Positions 55,404 to 64,000 of a DNA stretch of 64,000 nucleotides are shown here, in pieces. This DNA is from Melitaea cinxia. Taxonomy: Eukaryota > Arthropoda > Insecta > Lepidoptera > Nymphalidae. Made by a program: the position numbers and the translations under genes. Within the stretch, counting starts at the first letter, position 1; each line of letters starts with the position of its first letter. A model generated the notes under the pieces. That model did no database searches. It was not told where the DNA came from and saw only the letters and a program-made list of their open reading frames with translations. Location: assembly GCF_905220565.1 (NCBI RefSeq), contig NC_059416.1, positions 1,860,001-1,924,000 on the forward strand, given 5' to 3'.

Positions 55404-55918
55404 TCGTCACCGTCACAGGTTTAAAATAAATCATGAATGTATAGACATTCATGATTTTTCTTGCATAGGCAAGAGAAACTGTGCGGAGTGTATTTCATCT
55501 ATAAAATAACGAAGAAAACTGGCTTCCAATTAATAAAGGAATGAAAGTGGGCATAATTAAACTTCCAACTTTAATATCTTAGAGGTATTGTGCTCTGTTT
55601 GTAACTACTGCTTCTCATATCTGCTGTCTTCTAAATTATATCTTAAAAATAACAAAAATTGTAAGCACGTTAGTTATGGCTTGCTAGTATATTGTGGGTT
55701 GGCAAATGTTGTCACAACTTATTTTAACTTAAAATTTTCTTCTTATTTCTAAGTTTTCCTTATGCTACTGACGTCGAATGCTGTACTTTAGATTATTTAT
55801 AAACAAATGTATTTCGAAATTTATCAAAATTATATTTACGAGTACCTACAATAAATAACTAAGAATTAAATTTTTGCAGTAAAATTACGTTATAAGTTAA
55901 TAGATTTTTATTACATGG
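55404..55918. other. Spacer, nothing recognised
   Basis: A small inverted repeat TGAATGTATAGACATTCA lies at 55434-55451. Confidence 0.4.
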
Positions 55919-55920
55919 TT

Positions 55921-56108
55921 GTACAAAAAAAACGAGTGTGCTTTAGCCCTTAGTTTTTGCCCCCTCCTTATAACTTAGGGGTATGAAAAATAGATGTTGG
56001 CCGATTCTCAGACCTACCCGATATGCAAACAAAATTTCATAAAAAAATCGGTTAAGCCGTTTCGGAGGAGTATGGTAACATTGTGACACGAGAATTTTAT
56101 ATATAAGA
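55921..56108 (-). mobile_element. Helitron-like element N, truncated, joined to a family-I start
   Basis: GAGTGTGCTTTAGCCC (family I) passes after a few bases into the interior of element N, which then runs to its normal 5' end (reverse complement TCTTATATATAAAATTCTCG, position 56108). The junction lies near 55957. Confidence 0.7.
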
Positions 56109-56520
56109 TAATATTAATAGAATAGAACTTGAAACTAAAACAGAGATAAACTAGAACTAAAATACTTAGTTAAAATAAAATGCAAATAATAACATTTCTA
56201 TATAATTCATAAGACTACAGCATCCGATCACCGGCTCGCGTGTGAAGAGATCTCGAATTAATTACGATCGCGCCGCATCTCATATAATTTACATCCCATT
56301 AATACACATTACGATTAATCGTTCGCGTCTATATATTTTAGGATTAAAGACTATTTTATATGTTAATATTTATTATCTATATTGTTATGTTTTGTTTTAT
56401 TGGGTTTTTGCATGTTTTTATTTATAAATAGCTATAATGAACGTCAGCTGTGTTGACAGATTAACAGAAATAATAATCATATCATCTATATATTAATAAG
56501 TGAAGAAAAAACTTTTTACT
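56109..56520. other. Spacer, nothing recognised
   Basis: 56220-56280 (CATCCGATCACCGGCTCGCG) is GC-richer and unmatched. Confidence 0.35.
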
Positions 56521-56523
56521 CCT

Positions 56524-57047
56524 TTTTAACCGACTTCCAAAAAAGGAGGAGGTTCTCAATTCGACTGTATTTTTTTTTTATGTATATTACATCAGAACTT
56601 TTGACCGGGTAGACCGATTTCGACAAATTTTGTTTTAATCGAAAGGTGGTGTGTGCCAATTGGTCCCATTTAAATTTATTTGAGATCTAACAACTACTTT
56701 TCGAGTTATATCTAATAATGCGTTTTTACTTGACGCTTTTTTCGTCGACCTACGTTGTATTATACCGCATAACTTTCTACTGGATGTACCGATTTTGATA
56801 ATTCTTTTTTGTTGGAAAGGGGATATCCCTAGTTTGGTACCATGATAAGGAAACCAGGATCTGATGATGGGATTCCAGAGAAATCGAGGGAAACTCTCGA
56901 AAATCCGAAATAACTTTTTACTGGGTGTACCGATTTTGATAATTTTTAATTTAATCGAAAGATGATGTTTATTATGTGGTCACATATAAATTTTATCGAG
57001 ATCTGATAACTACTTTTTGAGAATTCTTTGATAACGCGTAGTTATAA
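56524..57047 (-). repeat. Family-D element, one end missing
   Basis: AACCGACTTCCAAAAAAGGA start in reverse orientation, with AGACCGATTTCGACAAATTT, CAGGATCTGATGATGGGATT and GAGATCTGATAACTACTTTT. The interior repeat found double at 50543-50824 is single here. Confidence 0.85.
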
Positions 57048-57049
57048 CG

Positions 57050-57255
57050 AAGATTGCGCGGACGGAGGAGTATGACACACACTTATAGTTTATATAGAGA
57101 AGGAGTGCAGAATGCTAATTTTTTTTTTTTAATTATGCATACAAATACATTAAATCAATAAAAAAGACATTACACGCACCATGTATTTAACACACACACG
57201 CAATGATACTCTTTTGTTTATTATTATAGAAGATAGTCTCTGACAACAGAATTTT
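57050..57255 (-). repeat. Repeat G
   Basis: Inverse copy of 45540-45791, fused directly to the family-D element. Confidence 0.8.
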
Positions 57256-57326
57256 AATAATGTTCAAACTTATAATTTAAATTTATTATGGTCGAATTTC
57301 GTCCACTGGCCAACCACTAGTCCGCT

Positions 57327-57422
57327 AAGATTAAGATGTTTGCCTCCCTTTTTAGAAAGAAAACCTCACAATTACTGCATATAAATTGTATATCATTTTA
57401 TAGATAATTGCTTGCTCTACCG
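57327..57422 (-). repeat. Repeat K
   Basis: Reverse complement: GTCGGTAGAGCAAGCAATTA, TAATTGTGAGGTT and AAAAAGGGAGGCAAACATCT; see 32436-32526. Confidence 0.75.
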
Positions 57423-58400
57423 ACATCCACAACAACAAAATTTAAACTATTTAAAAAGGAAGGTTAGGTATGCTTTAAGAAGAAGGAAGAATATTTTTCC
57501 CCTCAAATCAACTCAGATAAAACCGCGGGGTCCAGCTAGGTGAATATATTTTTTTATCTGTGGATGTGACTATTTTTGTAGCGACTGTCTAATGATGCAG
57601 TTACCTAAACGTACATAGGCGAGTTTTCAAATCCTTTTTGAGATCTTTTGTTATTGCAGATGTATTTGTTCCTGGTCTTGGTGTTGACCTTTTTGGATCT
57701 CCTCTTGTTGAGGAACATGTGAAGCTTTCGATTATTATCACAGACACCTGATAGCGATCGTGACTCCAGGTAGATTAAGTTCTAATTTATATCGAGAGCC
57801 TTCGCCCAGCCGAGAGCGGATTTAGCTTTGGCGCCAGGGGGTCGCATACACGTGGTCAAGTCACAAGAAGTTATAATTTAATTTTGATAATAATAGATAG
57901 ACGTAAAAAGTAGGTATTTTATTAATGTATGTTAGTACTGTACTTAAAAATATGACAAAAAATAATAATTAAAAATATTGCTTAAACAATTTTAATTAGT
58001 GGCCCACCTATGTCCTGGACCAAGCCCAGGGGGAGGTCGTGACCCCTTGACTCCCCCCCCCCCGTAGTAGCGGAGGCTTACAGGCTGAGTCGATTTAGTT
58101 TAGATCTATAGAAACGATAATTATATACCTATAAGAAATAATTTTCTATAAAAGTGATAGATTTCATATAACTTCTTGACGTAGGTATTCCTTTTACGAC
58201 TTATTACGTACTGATTACAATCATATTAGTTTAATTTTATTATTGTAATAAGAATTTACCTGGACGTTGGCTTGGTTTTGACAACTGCACCGTTGTATTT
58301 TACCATTAGTTATGTTCTATTCTTTCTAATGTGGAAACCTTTATTAATTCCAACTACTGGTTCTAACTACAAATATTATATTTAATTATAAATGAAAGAA
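57423..58400. other. Mostly unassigned; worn family-A SINE at about 57660-57830
   Basis: TATCACAGACACCTGATAGCGATCGTGACTC and CCTTCGCCCAGC are the only clear A blocks. A C-run lies near 58052. No coding frame. Confidence 0.4.
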
Positions 58401-58402
58401 AA

Positions 58403-58528
58403 ATGGCGGGATAACCATCCTACTGCTAGCTTTGAAATACACAGGTCGAAGACGGGCAGCAGCGTCTTCGGTGCGACAAAGCCAGCCCTGCAGTTACAGT
58501 GGACTGCGATAGGCTGGAGTGATGAACA
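58403..58528 (+). mobile_element. Family-B element, ends trimmed and internal deletion
   Basis: ATGGCGGGATAACCATCCTA, ACAGGTCGAAGACGGGCAGC, then a jump to AGTGGACTGCGATAGGCTGG and AGTGATGA. Confidence 0.82.
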
Positions 58529-58649
58529 AATCGTCAATTTTTTTATTTTAGGTTGATATTCGGATAGCAGTGCACTGTGAATTGTGATGGATCAGTAAAT
58601 AGAACATAGAAAAATGTTCTAAAACCAAACCTAAGAGGTAGACAACATA

Positions 58650-58868
58650 TTTATGTTTGCTGGTAAACGAAAAAGAAACTGACTTTAAATAAATACGCGT
58701 TATCAAAGATTACTCAAAATACGGTTACGGGACCACATGACAAGCACCACCTTTCGATTTAAAAAAGAATCATCGAAATCCGTCTACCCACTAAAAAGTT
58801 CTGAGATAACATATATAAAAAATACATTTGAATTGAGATCCTCCTCCTTTTTTGAAATCGGTTAAACA
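58650..58868 (+). repeat. Family-D element, internally deleted
   Basis: TTTGCTGGTAAACGAAAAAG, TACGCGTTATCAAAGATTAC and GATCCTCCTCCTTTTTTGAA. Confidence 0.78.
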
Positions 58869-59505
58869 TAACGCCATCTAGTGACAAGGATGTGTATTAA
58901 CGATTCTTAATTCAATGCCTATTAAAAACATATCGTTAGCATTAAAACGAAAGATTTTCGAATATACAAACAGACGGACGAAATTATTGGTGTAGATAAG
59001 CGTAAACCAACAATTAGCGTGCGTGCCGGCTAAAGTGATGGGCCGAGATTATTTAGTGTGTATAAATTACCGCGGGAAATGAACGCCACGCCCCGCCCGC
59101 CAGCGATAGGGATGAGGTACAGTCGATATTATTTAAGCTCTTATTATTTGTATTTTAACGGATATTGTTATCACGTTTTGAGGTTAAGACTTGAATGGTC
59201 AATGAAGATAGTTAAGTCAAAAATTATAGGTTTCCATATCACTGTTCAAAAATAGGCAAAAACAAGTTAGATATCTTGTACATTATTATTAAATAAGATC
59301 TGTACATGTTTTCAATATGTAACTCCAAGAATACATAGTATTGGTGGAATTACAGTGCTTCAAGCATGGTGTCAGGGGAATGAGTCACTGTCACGACTAG
59401 TAATTGGTACTACTTACATGAAATTTTTTACAGTATTTGTCCTGTACAGCCAGTTACATAAGTTAAGACTTTCTTTTCTAAATTTTATTTGATATATAAT
59501 TTTCC
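58869..59505. other. Unassigned
   Basis: 59025-59125 is unusually G+C-rich (GAACGCCACGCCCCGCCCGC) and might be regulatory or exonic, but shows no codable motif. Confidence 0.35.
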
Positions 59506-59507
59506 GC

Positions 59508-59612
59508 CAATTCGCATTGGAGCAGCATGGTGCATTAAGCTCTGATCCTTCTCCTATACGGGGAAAAAGGCTTATGCCCAGCAGTAGGATATTACAGGCT
59601 GAAGCGTGCTAT
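59508..59612 (+). mobile_element. Family-A SINE 3' end
   Basis: TCGCATTGGAGCAGCATGGT, GATCCTTCTCCTATACGGGG and TATGCCCAGCAGTAGGATAT followed by TACAGGCTGAAGC. Confidence 0.85.
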
Positions 59613-61625
59613 AATTTGTGTTTTTAAAAGTTTTTTACATCTAAAAGCATCAATTTTGTATGTTAACTACCTTAATTTCATAGTGATATCAATTTTTGTT
59701 CCAATGTCGATAAAGTTCTCCTCACTATTCAGCCGGTAACGAGGCAGCATCATCCGATGCTTTCGAGTGATTAAACGTTATTATATAAAGTAAATTCAAT
59801 AATGGTTTCGCGCTAGCTTAATGTTTGCTGATTCAAAATTCACTAAAGATACAAACTAAAATAAATTCTATCACTGACCAGTACAGTCGAAATTTGAATA
59901 TTAATTTCGAAGAGGAATTTCGGAATCGACAAATTTATAATTGCAGATATTTTAAGCCTTAAAACAAAGTATTAAAGTAGCGAATGGCTTGGTTTAAGTG
60001 ATGTTTATATTGGTTACTGGAGGGTAATTTCACGAAATGTTGGCAGTGTTCGCAAATTACCGATGTAAAGGGTAATTGTTAAGGTACATCGCATTTATAA
60101 TATACTTTTCGGATGATATAATGAGGTACACCGTTTTTTAATGGCATATAAATTTATTGGTATGTATTTTTATGAGTTTGAAATTAGTTATATTAAACCT
60201 TTATGTCTGATTTTGAAACTTGAATATATTGACTATGATATAATCATTACTTTTGTATATTAATCACGAAAAAGTTAACACAATCAATTATGATTACAAC
60301 TAGATAGTACACTTAATAAAACCATCGCTCATATTATGAGCTAGAATCGAACCTGCTTATAAAGAGTGTCGCGTGTCACTTCCACTTAGCTATTAAGGCC
60401 TTGTTCGTTAAAGCAAATGAAATTTAAATACGCCCATCCGTACCGAGCCTTCGGGCAAGAAACATATTATTTATAATATTAATAACAGCTAATTATACGT
60501 TTAAAAGAAATATTTTATACTTAATGACGTGATATAAATCTCGTTCGGCGCTAGGGATGTGGGTGTGGTCGATGAATCGTTATACTGAAATGTCGATAAG
60601 TTTTTTAAGTGGAGTCATTTAATAGTGTTGTTGTTTTTTTTGAAACATAATGAGTTTACGTATGGTAGCGTGTAGGCACAAATTTTAGAATGAATATTTT
60701 GTTGTAATTTAATAAAATATGACTATATTCGTGTATTTTTTTATAAGAAAAACTTGTTTTGAATCAAAGAAGCAGTCTGTCAAATCCATTATGATAATTT
60801 TATATGTAGATATAACCATAATTGTGTACAAGACTATGCTATTATTTAAGTGTGATTTATATGGAAATATAGCTTATAAGAAATTATGTTTCCGATACAA
60901 ATGATACGCACCTATTTCCATAATGCATTATAAATTTAATTCGTTCGCATTCAATAAAACATAAACAGCGACGCCCACTCGATGCTCCAATCAATACACA
61001 AATAACGTGTAAACGCGATACGAGGCGAAAATTTAAAACAAATAGTTCCGAGAAATTTCAACTTTCATAACTCTGCCAAATTGACACCTTGGTTAACTCA
61101 ACGCTATCCCTGACAATTTGCGGCGTCTGTAAGTGGCCCATTACAAAAATACAAAAATATATCTATCGATAATTTTATCGATAATATCTCTTACCATTAT
61201 AGACATAAGGTCGGATTTGAGAGATTCTTTTAAATTTGTAGAGTTGCGCTTCAAGCTGTATCGAGGTTTAGTATTTTTTTTTTTCTCATCACGAATATCA
61301 ATGAAAATTTGTTCGTTCAATTATGTATTGGTTTATTTCACGTTGTGTTGAAACGATTTAATGAGATTTCAGTGTTTATTGTTCGGTTTTATTAGCGTTC
61401 ATTATATTAATTATAGGTTTTTTTTACTCTCATCCTCAATAAATCTTCTTTATTCCATTCTTAATGATGTGATAGAAGCAATATGAACAGACCTTAAGTA
61501 CAGGTAGGTTTATGTTTCTTTGGATTTTATATATATTGCTGATTTTCTTTTTATCAATTGTTTGAGGAAGAAACGGAAATATCTACAATTATAATTTTTT
61601 AATTATGACGTGACGCAGCTTTCCA
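59613..61625. other. Longest stretch without a recognised feature
   Basis: AT-rich, ~2 kb. At 60340-60410, GAATCGAACCTGC with GTCACTTCCACTTAGCTATTA resembles a worn tRNA-like SINE head on the minus strand. 60960-61130 is less AT-rich. No coding frame was recognised on either strand. Confidence 0.45.
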
Positions 61626-61627
61626 AC

Positions 61628-62105
61628 ATATTTCAATTTATCATCATGATCATCATCATCATCAGCTTTTTAAATTCTACTGTTGGACGTAAGCCTCCCC
61701 TAGGGTAAGCCGCAAGACGATCATCCACTTTAGTCATCCAGTCACTATCAGCTACCCTCCCCAAGTCGTCGGTCCACCTGGCTGCTACGTTTGCTGAGCC
61801 GTGACCTCCATTCGAGAACGTTCTTGCTCTACCTATCTGTGACCAGCCAATTGCCACTTCAGTTTGCACTTCTGAACTATGTTAGTCATTCTCGTCTTTA
61901 GCCGGATTGTCTCATTTTAGACTCTTGGTGACTTTATGAGCATAGACCTCTCCGTAGCTCTCTGAGTGCCATGTAAGTCGGTAGACTAGCTTTGCCGTCA
62001 AGTTCCACGGGTCGGCTCCGTACCTAATGACTGGTAAGACATATTGGTCGAATACCTTGGACTTTAGGCATCGTATCAAGGATTCCCTAAAGATGTGACG
62101 TGGCT
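61628..62105 (-). pseudogene. RTE-clade LINE, C-terminal end of the polyprotein and 3' end
   Basis: Seen: minus-strand reading, with breaks, gives FDQYVLPVIRYGADPWNLTA then, after a stop and frame changes, VAIGWSQIGRA...RWTDDLGRVADSDWM and a final part leading to a (GAT)n run (61630-61655 in reverse). Known: RTE-type LINEs end in VLPVxxYGxExWxL, a WAGHxxR segment, RWxDDIxxxAGxxW and W/YxxL near the stop, followed by a short-repeat tail instead of poly(A). The reverse transcriptase core and endonuclease are missing (5' truncation), and at least one stop codon and a frame change disrupt what is left. The (GAT)n tail shows that this is the genuine 3' end. Confidence 0.8.
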
Positions 62106-62139
62106 TTACAAAATTAAAATATATGTATAGGTTGTCTGT

Positions 62140-62276
62140 AATAACATGGGTTGTCTGGAAGAACTGGCTAATTAGCCATAAGTCCGCCCATTGTACTTCA
62201 CTGTCTGTAACTATCTTTATGCTTTGTTTGTTATGTATTTGTGGTGTACAATAAAGTATAAAATAAATAAAAATAT
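62140..62276 (+). mobile_element. LINE 3' tail, family L
   Basis: GGTTGTCTGGAAGAACTGGC, TAGCCATAAGTCCGCCC and TTGTGGTGTACAATAAAGTA with an AAATAAATAAA tail. Confidence 0.85.
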
Positions 62277-62283
62277 ATATTAC

Positions 62284-62445
62284 TAGCTGTACTCTGCGTG
62301 CGTTGCTACGCTTTTTTTTGGTCGTACCAACTCAGAAAACTTTTGTGGGCTCATGGCATGATCAAATACACAGTTTACGATTCTATAAAGGACATACAGA
62401 CAAACATTCATATTTATATTACTGTCGTTTATAAAACTAGTAATA
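62284..62445 (-). mobile_element. Helitron-like fragment, type uncertain
   Basis: CTAGCTGTACTCTGCGTGCG at the left and AAAACTAGTAAT at the right; the interior matches neither N nor O. Confidence 0.4.
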
Positions 62446-62672
62446 CAGAAAATATTAAAAAATAGCAACAAAAAGCCACTAAGGTATATATGTATATACA
62501 TATATGTATATAATTTATCAAACAATTAATAAAAAGCTTTTTTGTTTTGTTTTAATGTCTATTTTTTATTCAGTTTTCAAGCTATAGAGTGATCATAATT
62601 TTTCTTCAATATTCTAGATATTGTTACTAAAAATTATTTTGTGCTAAGCACCTAGAAAAATTAAATAAATAA
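62446..62672. other. Spacer, nothing recognised
   Basis: A small palindromic ATATGTATATACATATATGT lies at 62488-62507. Confidence 0.4.
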
Positions 62673-62674
62673 AA

Positions 62675-62868
62675 GAAAACGAATGTGCTTTAGACCATAC
62701 GACTGAAGTAAGACTTACGAAATGTAACTCTCTTCCTATCTTCATTAACTTATATCTCCTTCTAAACTTCTGTTCGCCCCGCTCGATCACACTTTTCGTG
62801 ACGCTCTTGTCACGCATTCACCACTTTACTCCCCAAGTGAAGCGTGCGTATTGAATTTTTACTACAAT
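62675..62868 (+). repeat. Repeat family I
   Basis: GAATGTGCTTTAGACCATAC, CGACTGAAGTAAGACTT and CTCCCCAAGTGAAGCGTGCG. Confidence 0.8.
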
Positions 62869-63163
62869 AAATTAATCTTTAGCATTTAAAGTGTATAAAA
62901 ATGTATTAAAACAACATTATAATAAAACCTACGTAAAATCAAATAACTTCAATACAAATTGTTAGCTAGCTAATTCTAATTCTAAAAAATTAATGCAAAT
63001 AACAGTCGATTTATATCGATATTATGATTATGAAATTGTAGGTTTTATGATTTTATCACGTTGAGAGCATGAATTGTTATGTCGCGCAAGAGCGGTCATC
63101 GTGCGCCAAGCAGCAAAATAAAAAAATCCTGGACATATATGGTTTTCTTATGAGGGGGATTTT

Positions 63164-63270
63164 ATGATGAGAAGGAGCTGGACGAGGATTGCGGACAACC
63201 GGGATGACTGGCGCGAATTTGGGGAAGCCTATGCCTAGCAGTGGACTGCGATAGGCTGAAGTGAATGTGA
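63164..63270 (+). pseudogene. RTE-clade LINE, last 31 codons and 3' end
   Basis: Seen: 63164-63259 reads RSWTRIADNRDDWREFGEAY-A-stop-Q-W-T-A-I-G-stop. Known: A-x-D-R-x-x-W-R-x-L-x-E-A-Y-x-Q-Q-W-T-x-x-G is the typical C-terminus of RTE LINEs. One TAG stands where the family has a glutamine codon CAG, a single-base change. GTGAATGTGAGTGA follows as a worn tail. The DNA of the last 50 bp is almost the same as the family-B 3' end. Confidence 0.75.
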
Positions 63271-63597
63271 GTGAAATTAGAGTTTATAGCTTACATTACG
63301 TTAAGTTATATTATTGATTTCGTAAAAACTGATCTTGAAAATATGTTGCTGAATTGACTTAACTTATATAAAGACCCGCTTGTAACAGATGGTATTCAGT
63401 TATTCACTCCGTGAGTGGGTTTTATTAGGAACAGTTAGAGTGCCTAACTGAGAAGTGAACAAGTTGGTTTCTGTAGAATTAAACGTTGTTTATCCTTATT
63501 GTTGGTAATTTTATTACTTTCTACCTTAATGTCAGAAGATTCTAATAAATGGTAGAAAGAAAAAAAAATGGTAAAGAATGGTAGATTTTTTGTTTTT

Positions 63598-63802
63598 ATA
63601 TAACTAGTTTGGCAAACAAGCGTACGGCTCACCTGACGGTGGATGGTAAGCGATACCGTAGATTATAGACGTCTGCAACACCGGAAGTATAGAAAAACAA
63701 TATTATTTAGCTGTGGTCTTCTTTAAGGTCGAGGTAACTACCCCAGTCGGGCTGCTCCATATTTTGAGCCGGAAATTTCCTGCTGTACCCTACCTCAGAT
63801 GT
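63598..63802 (-). mobile_element. Family-C element, partial
   Basis: AACTAGTTTGGCAAACAAGC, GGCTCACCTGACGGTGGATG, CCCCAGTCGGGCTGCTCCAT and GGAAATTTCCTGCTGTACCC. A small duplication (GGTGGATGGTAAGCG) lies in the conserved block. Confidence 0.85.
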
Positions 63803-64000
63803 TACTGTATTGATAACTAATAGCAACTACATTATTTAAAAAATTACGTGATTTGTAATTAAAATAACCGGATATTGTGACTCAGTATTTTTTGTTTAGC
63901 TTATGAAAAAAAATCCCAGTACAAATAGTATTAATTTCAAAATTTATAAATCGAATTGAATAAACAAACAATATTATGATAATCTCGAAGTAAAATACCA
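63803..64000. other. Window end, nothing recognised
   Basis: AT-rich DNA. Confidence 0.45.

Overview
Organism and character. The window reads as AT-rich nuclear DNA from an insect, most probably a moth or butterfly. The basis is the mix of repeats: tRNA-headed SINEs with RTE-type tails, poly(A) SINEs, TC...CTAG Helitron-like elements, and LINE tails ending in the motif GTGGTGTACAATAAAG. There are no operons, prokaryotic signals, CRISPR arrays or stand-alone tRNA/rRNA genes. Species cannot be told from the sequence.

Host genes. Only one conventional host gene is recognisable: the first 58 codons of the nascent-polypeptide-associated complex beta subunit (NAC-beta/BTF3, bicaudal) at 1-174 on the minus strand, continuing beyond the left edge. 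One short minus-strand reading frame at 42895-43128 looks like a C-terminal exon but was not recognised. Everything else with coding character belongs to transposable elements: an hAT transposase relic (1863-2692), a Ty1/copia pol fragment (39314-40483), RTE LINE C-termini (61628-62105 and 63164-63259), PIF/Harbinger-type remnants (4799-5769, 28150-28421), and an unidentified N-terminal coding fragment carried twice in a giant foldback element (22571-24409).

Layout. 0-3.2 kb: NAC-beta and its upstream region, then an hAT element inserted in a SINE. 3.4-7.4 kb: a Harbinger-like element inserted in a LINE tail, a Helitron-like element and family-D repeats. 7.4-14.9 kb: mostly unassigned AT-rich DNA with scattered SINEs. 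14.9-16.5 kb: foldback with ~685-bp arms. 16.5-22.5 kb: SINEs, a LINE tail and a strong hairpin. 22.57-24.41 kb: foldback with 877-bp near-identical arms. 24.4-39 kb: SINE/MITE/LINE-tail mosaic. 39.3-40.5 kb: copia relic. 41-64 kb: further mosaic, ending in RTE LINE remnants.

Family labels used below are mine. A = tRNA-headed SINE with RTE-like tail. B = SINE-like element with RTE-like tail and TGA-rich end. C = poly(A) SINE-like element containing GCAGGAAATTTCCTGC. D = element with inverted ends AACCGACTTC/GAAGTCGGTT. E = second tRNA-headed SINE. F = LINE tail ending in GATTTTGATTTT. G, H, I, K, P = unclassified repeats seen at two or more places. L = LINE tail with GTGGTGTACAATAAAG. N and O = Helitron-like elements. 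Boundaries come from comparing copies by eye and are approximate unless a target duplication is given. The most interesting structures are the two giant foldbacks, the nested insertions with intact target duplications, and the recurring RTE-derived tail shared by families A and B and a real RTE remnant.
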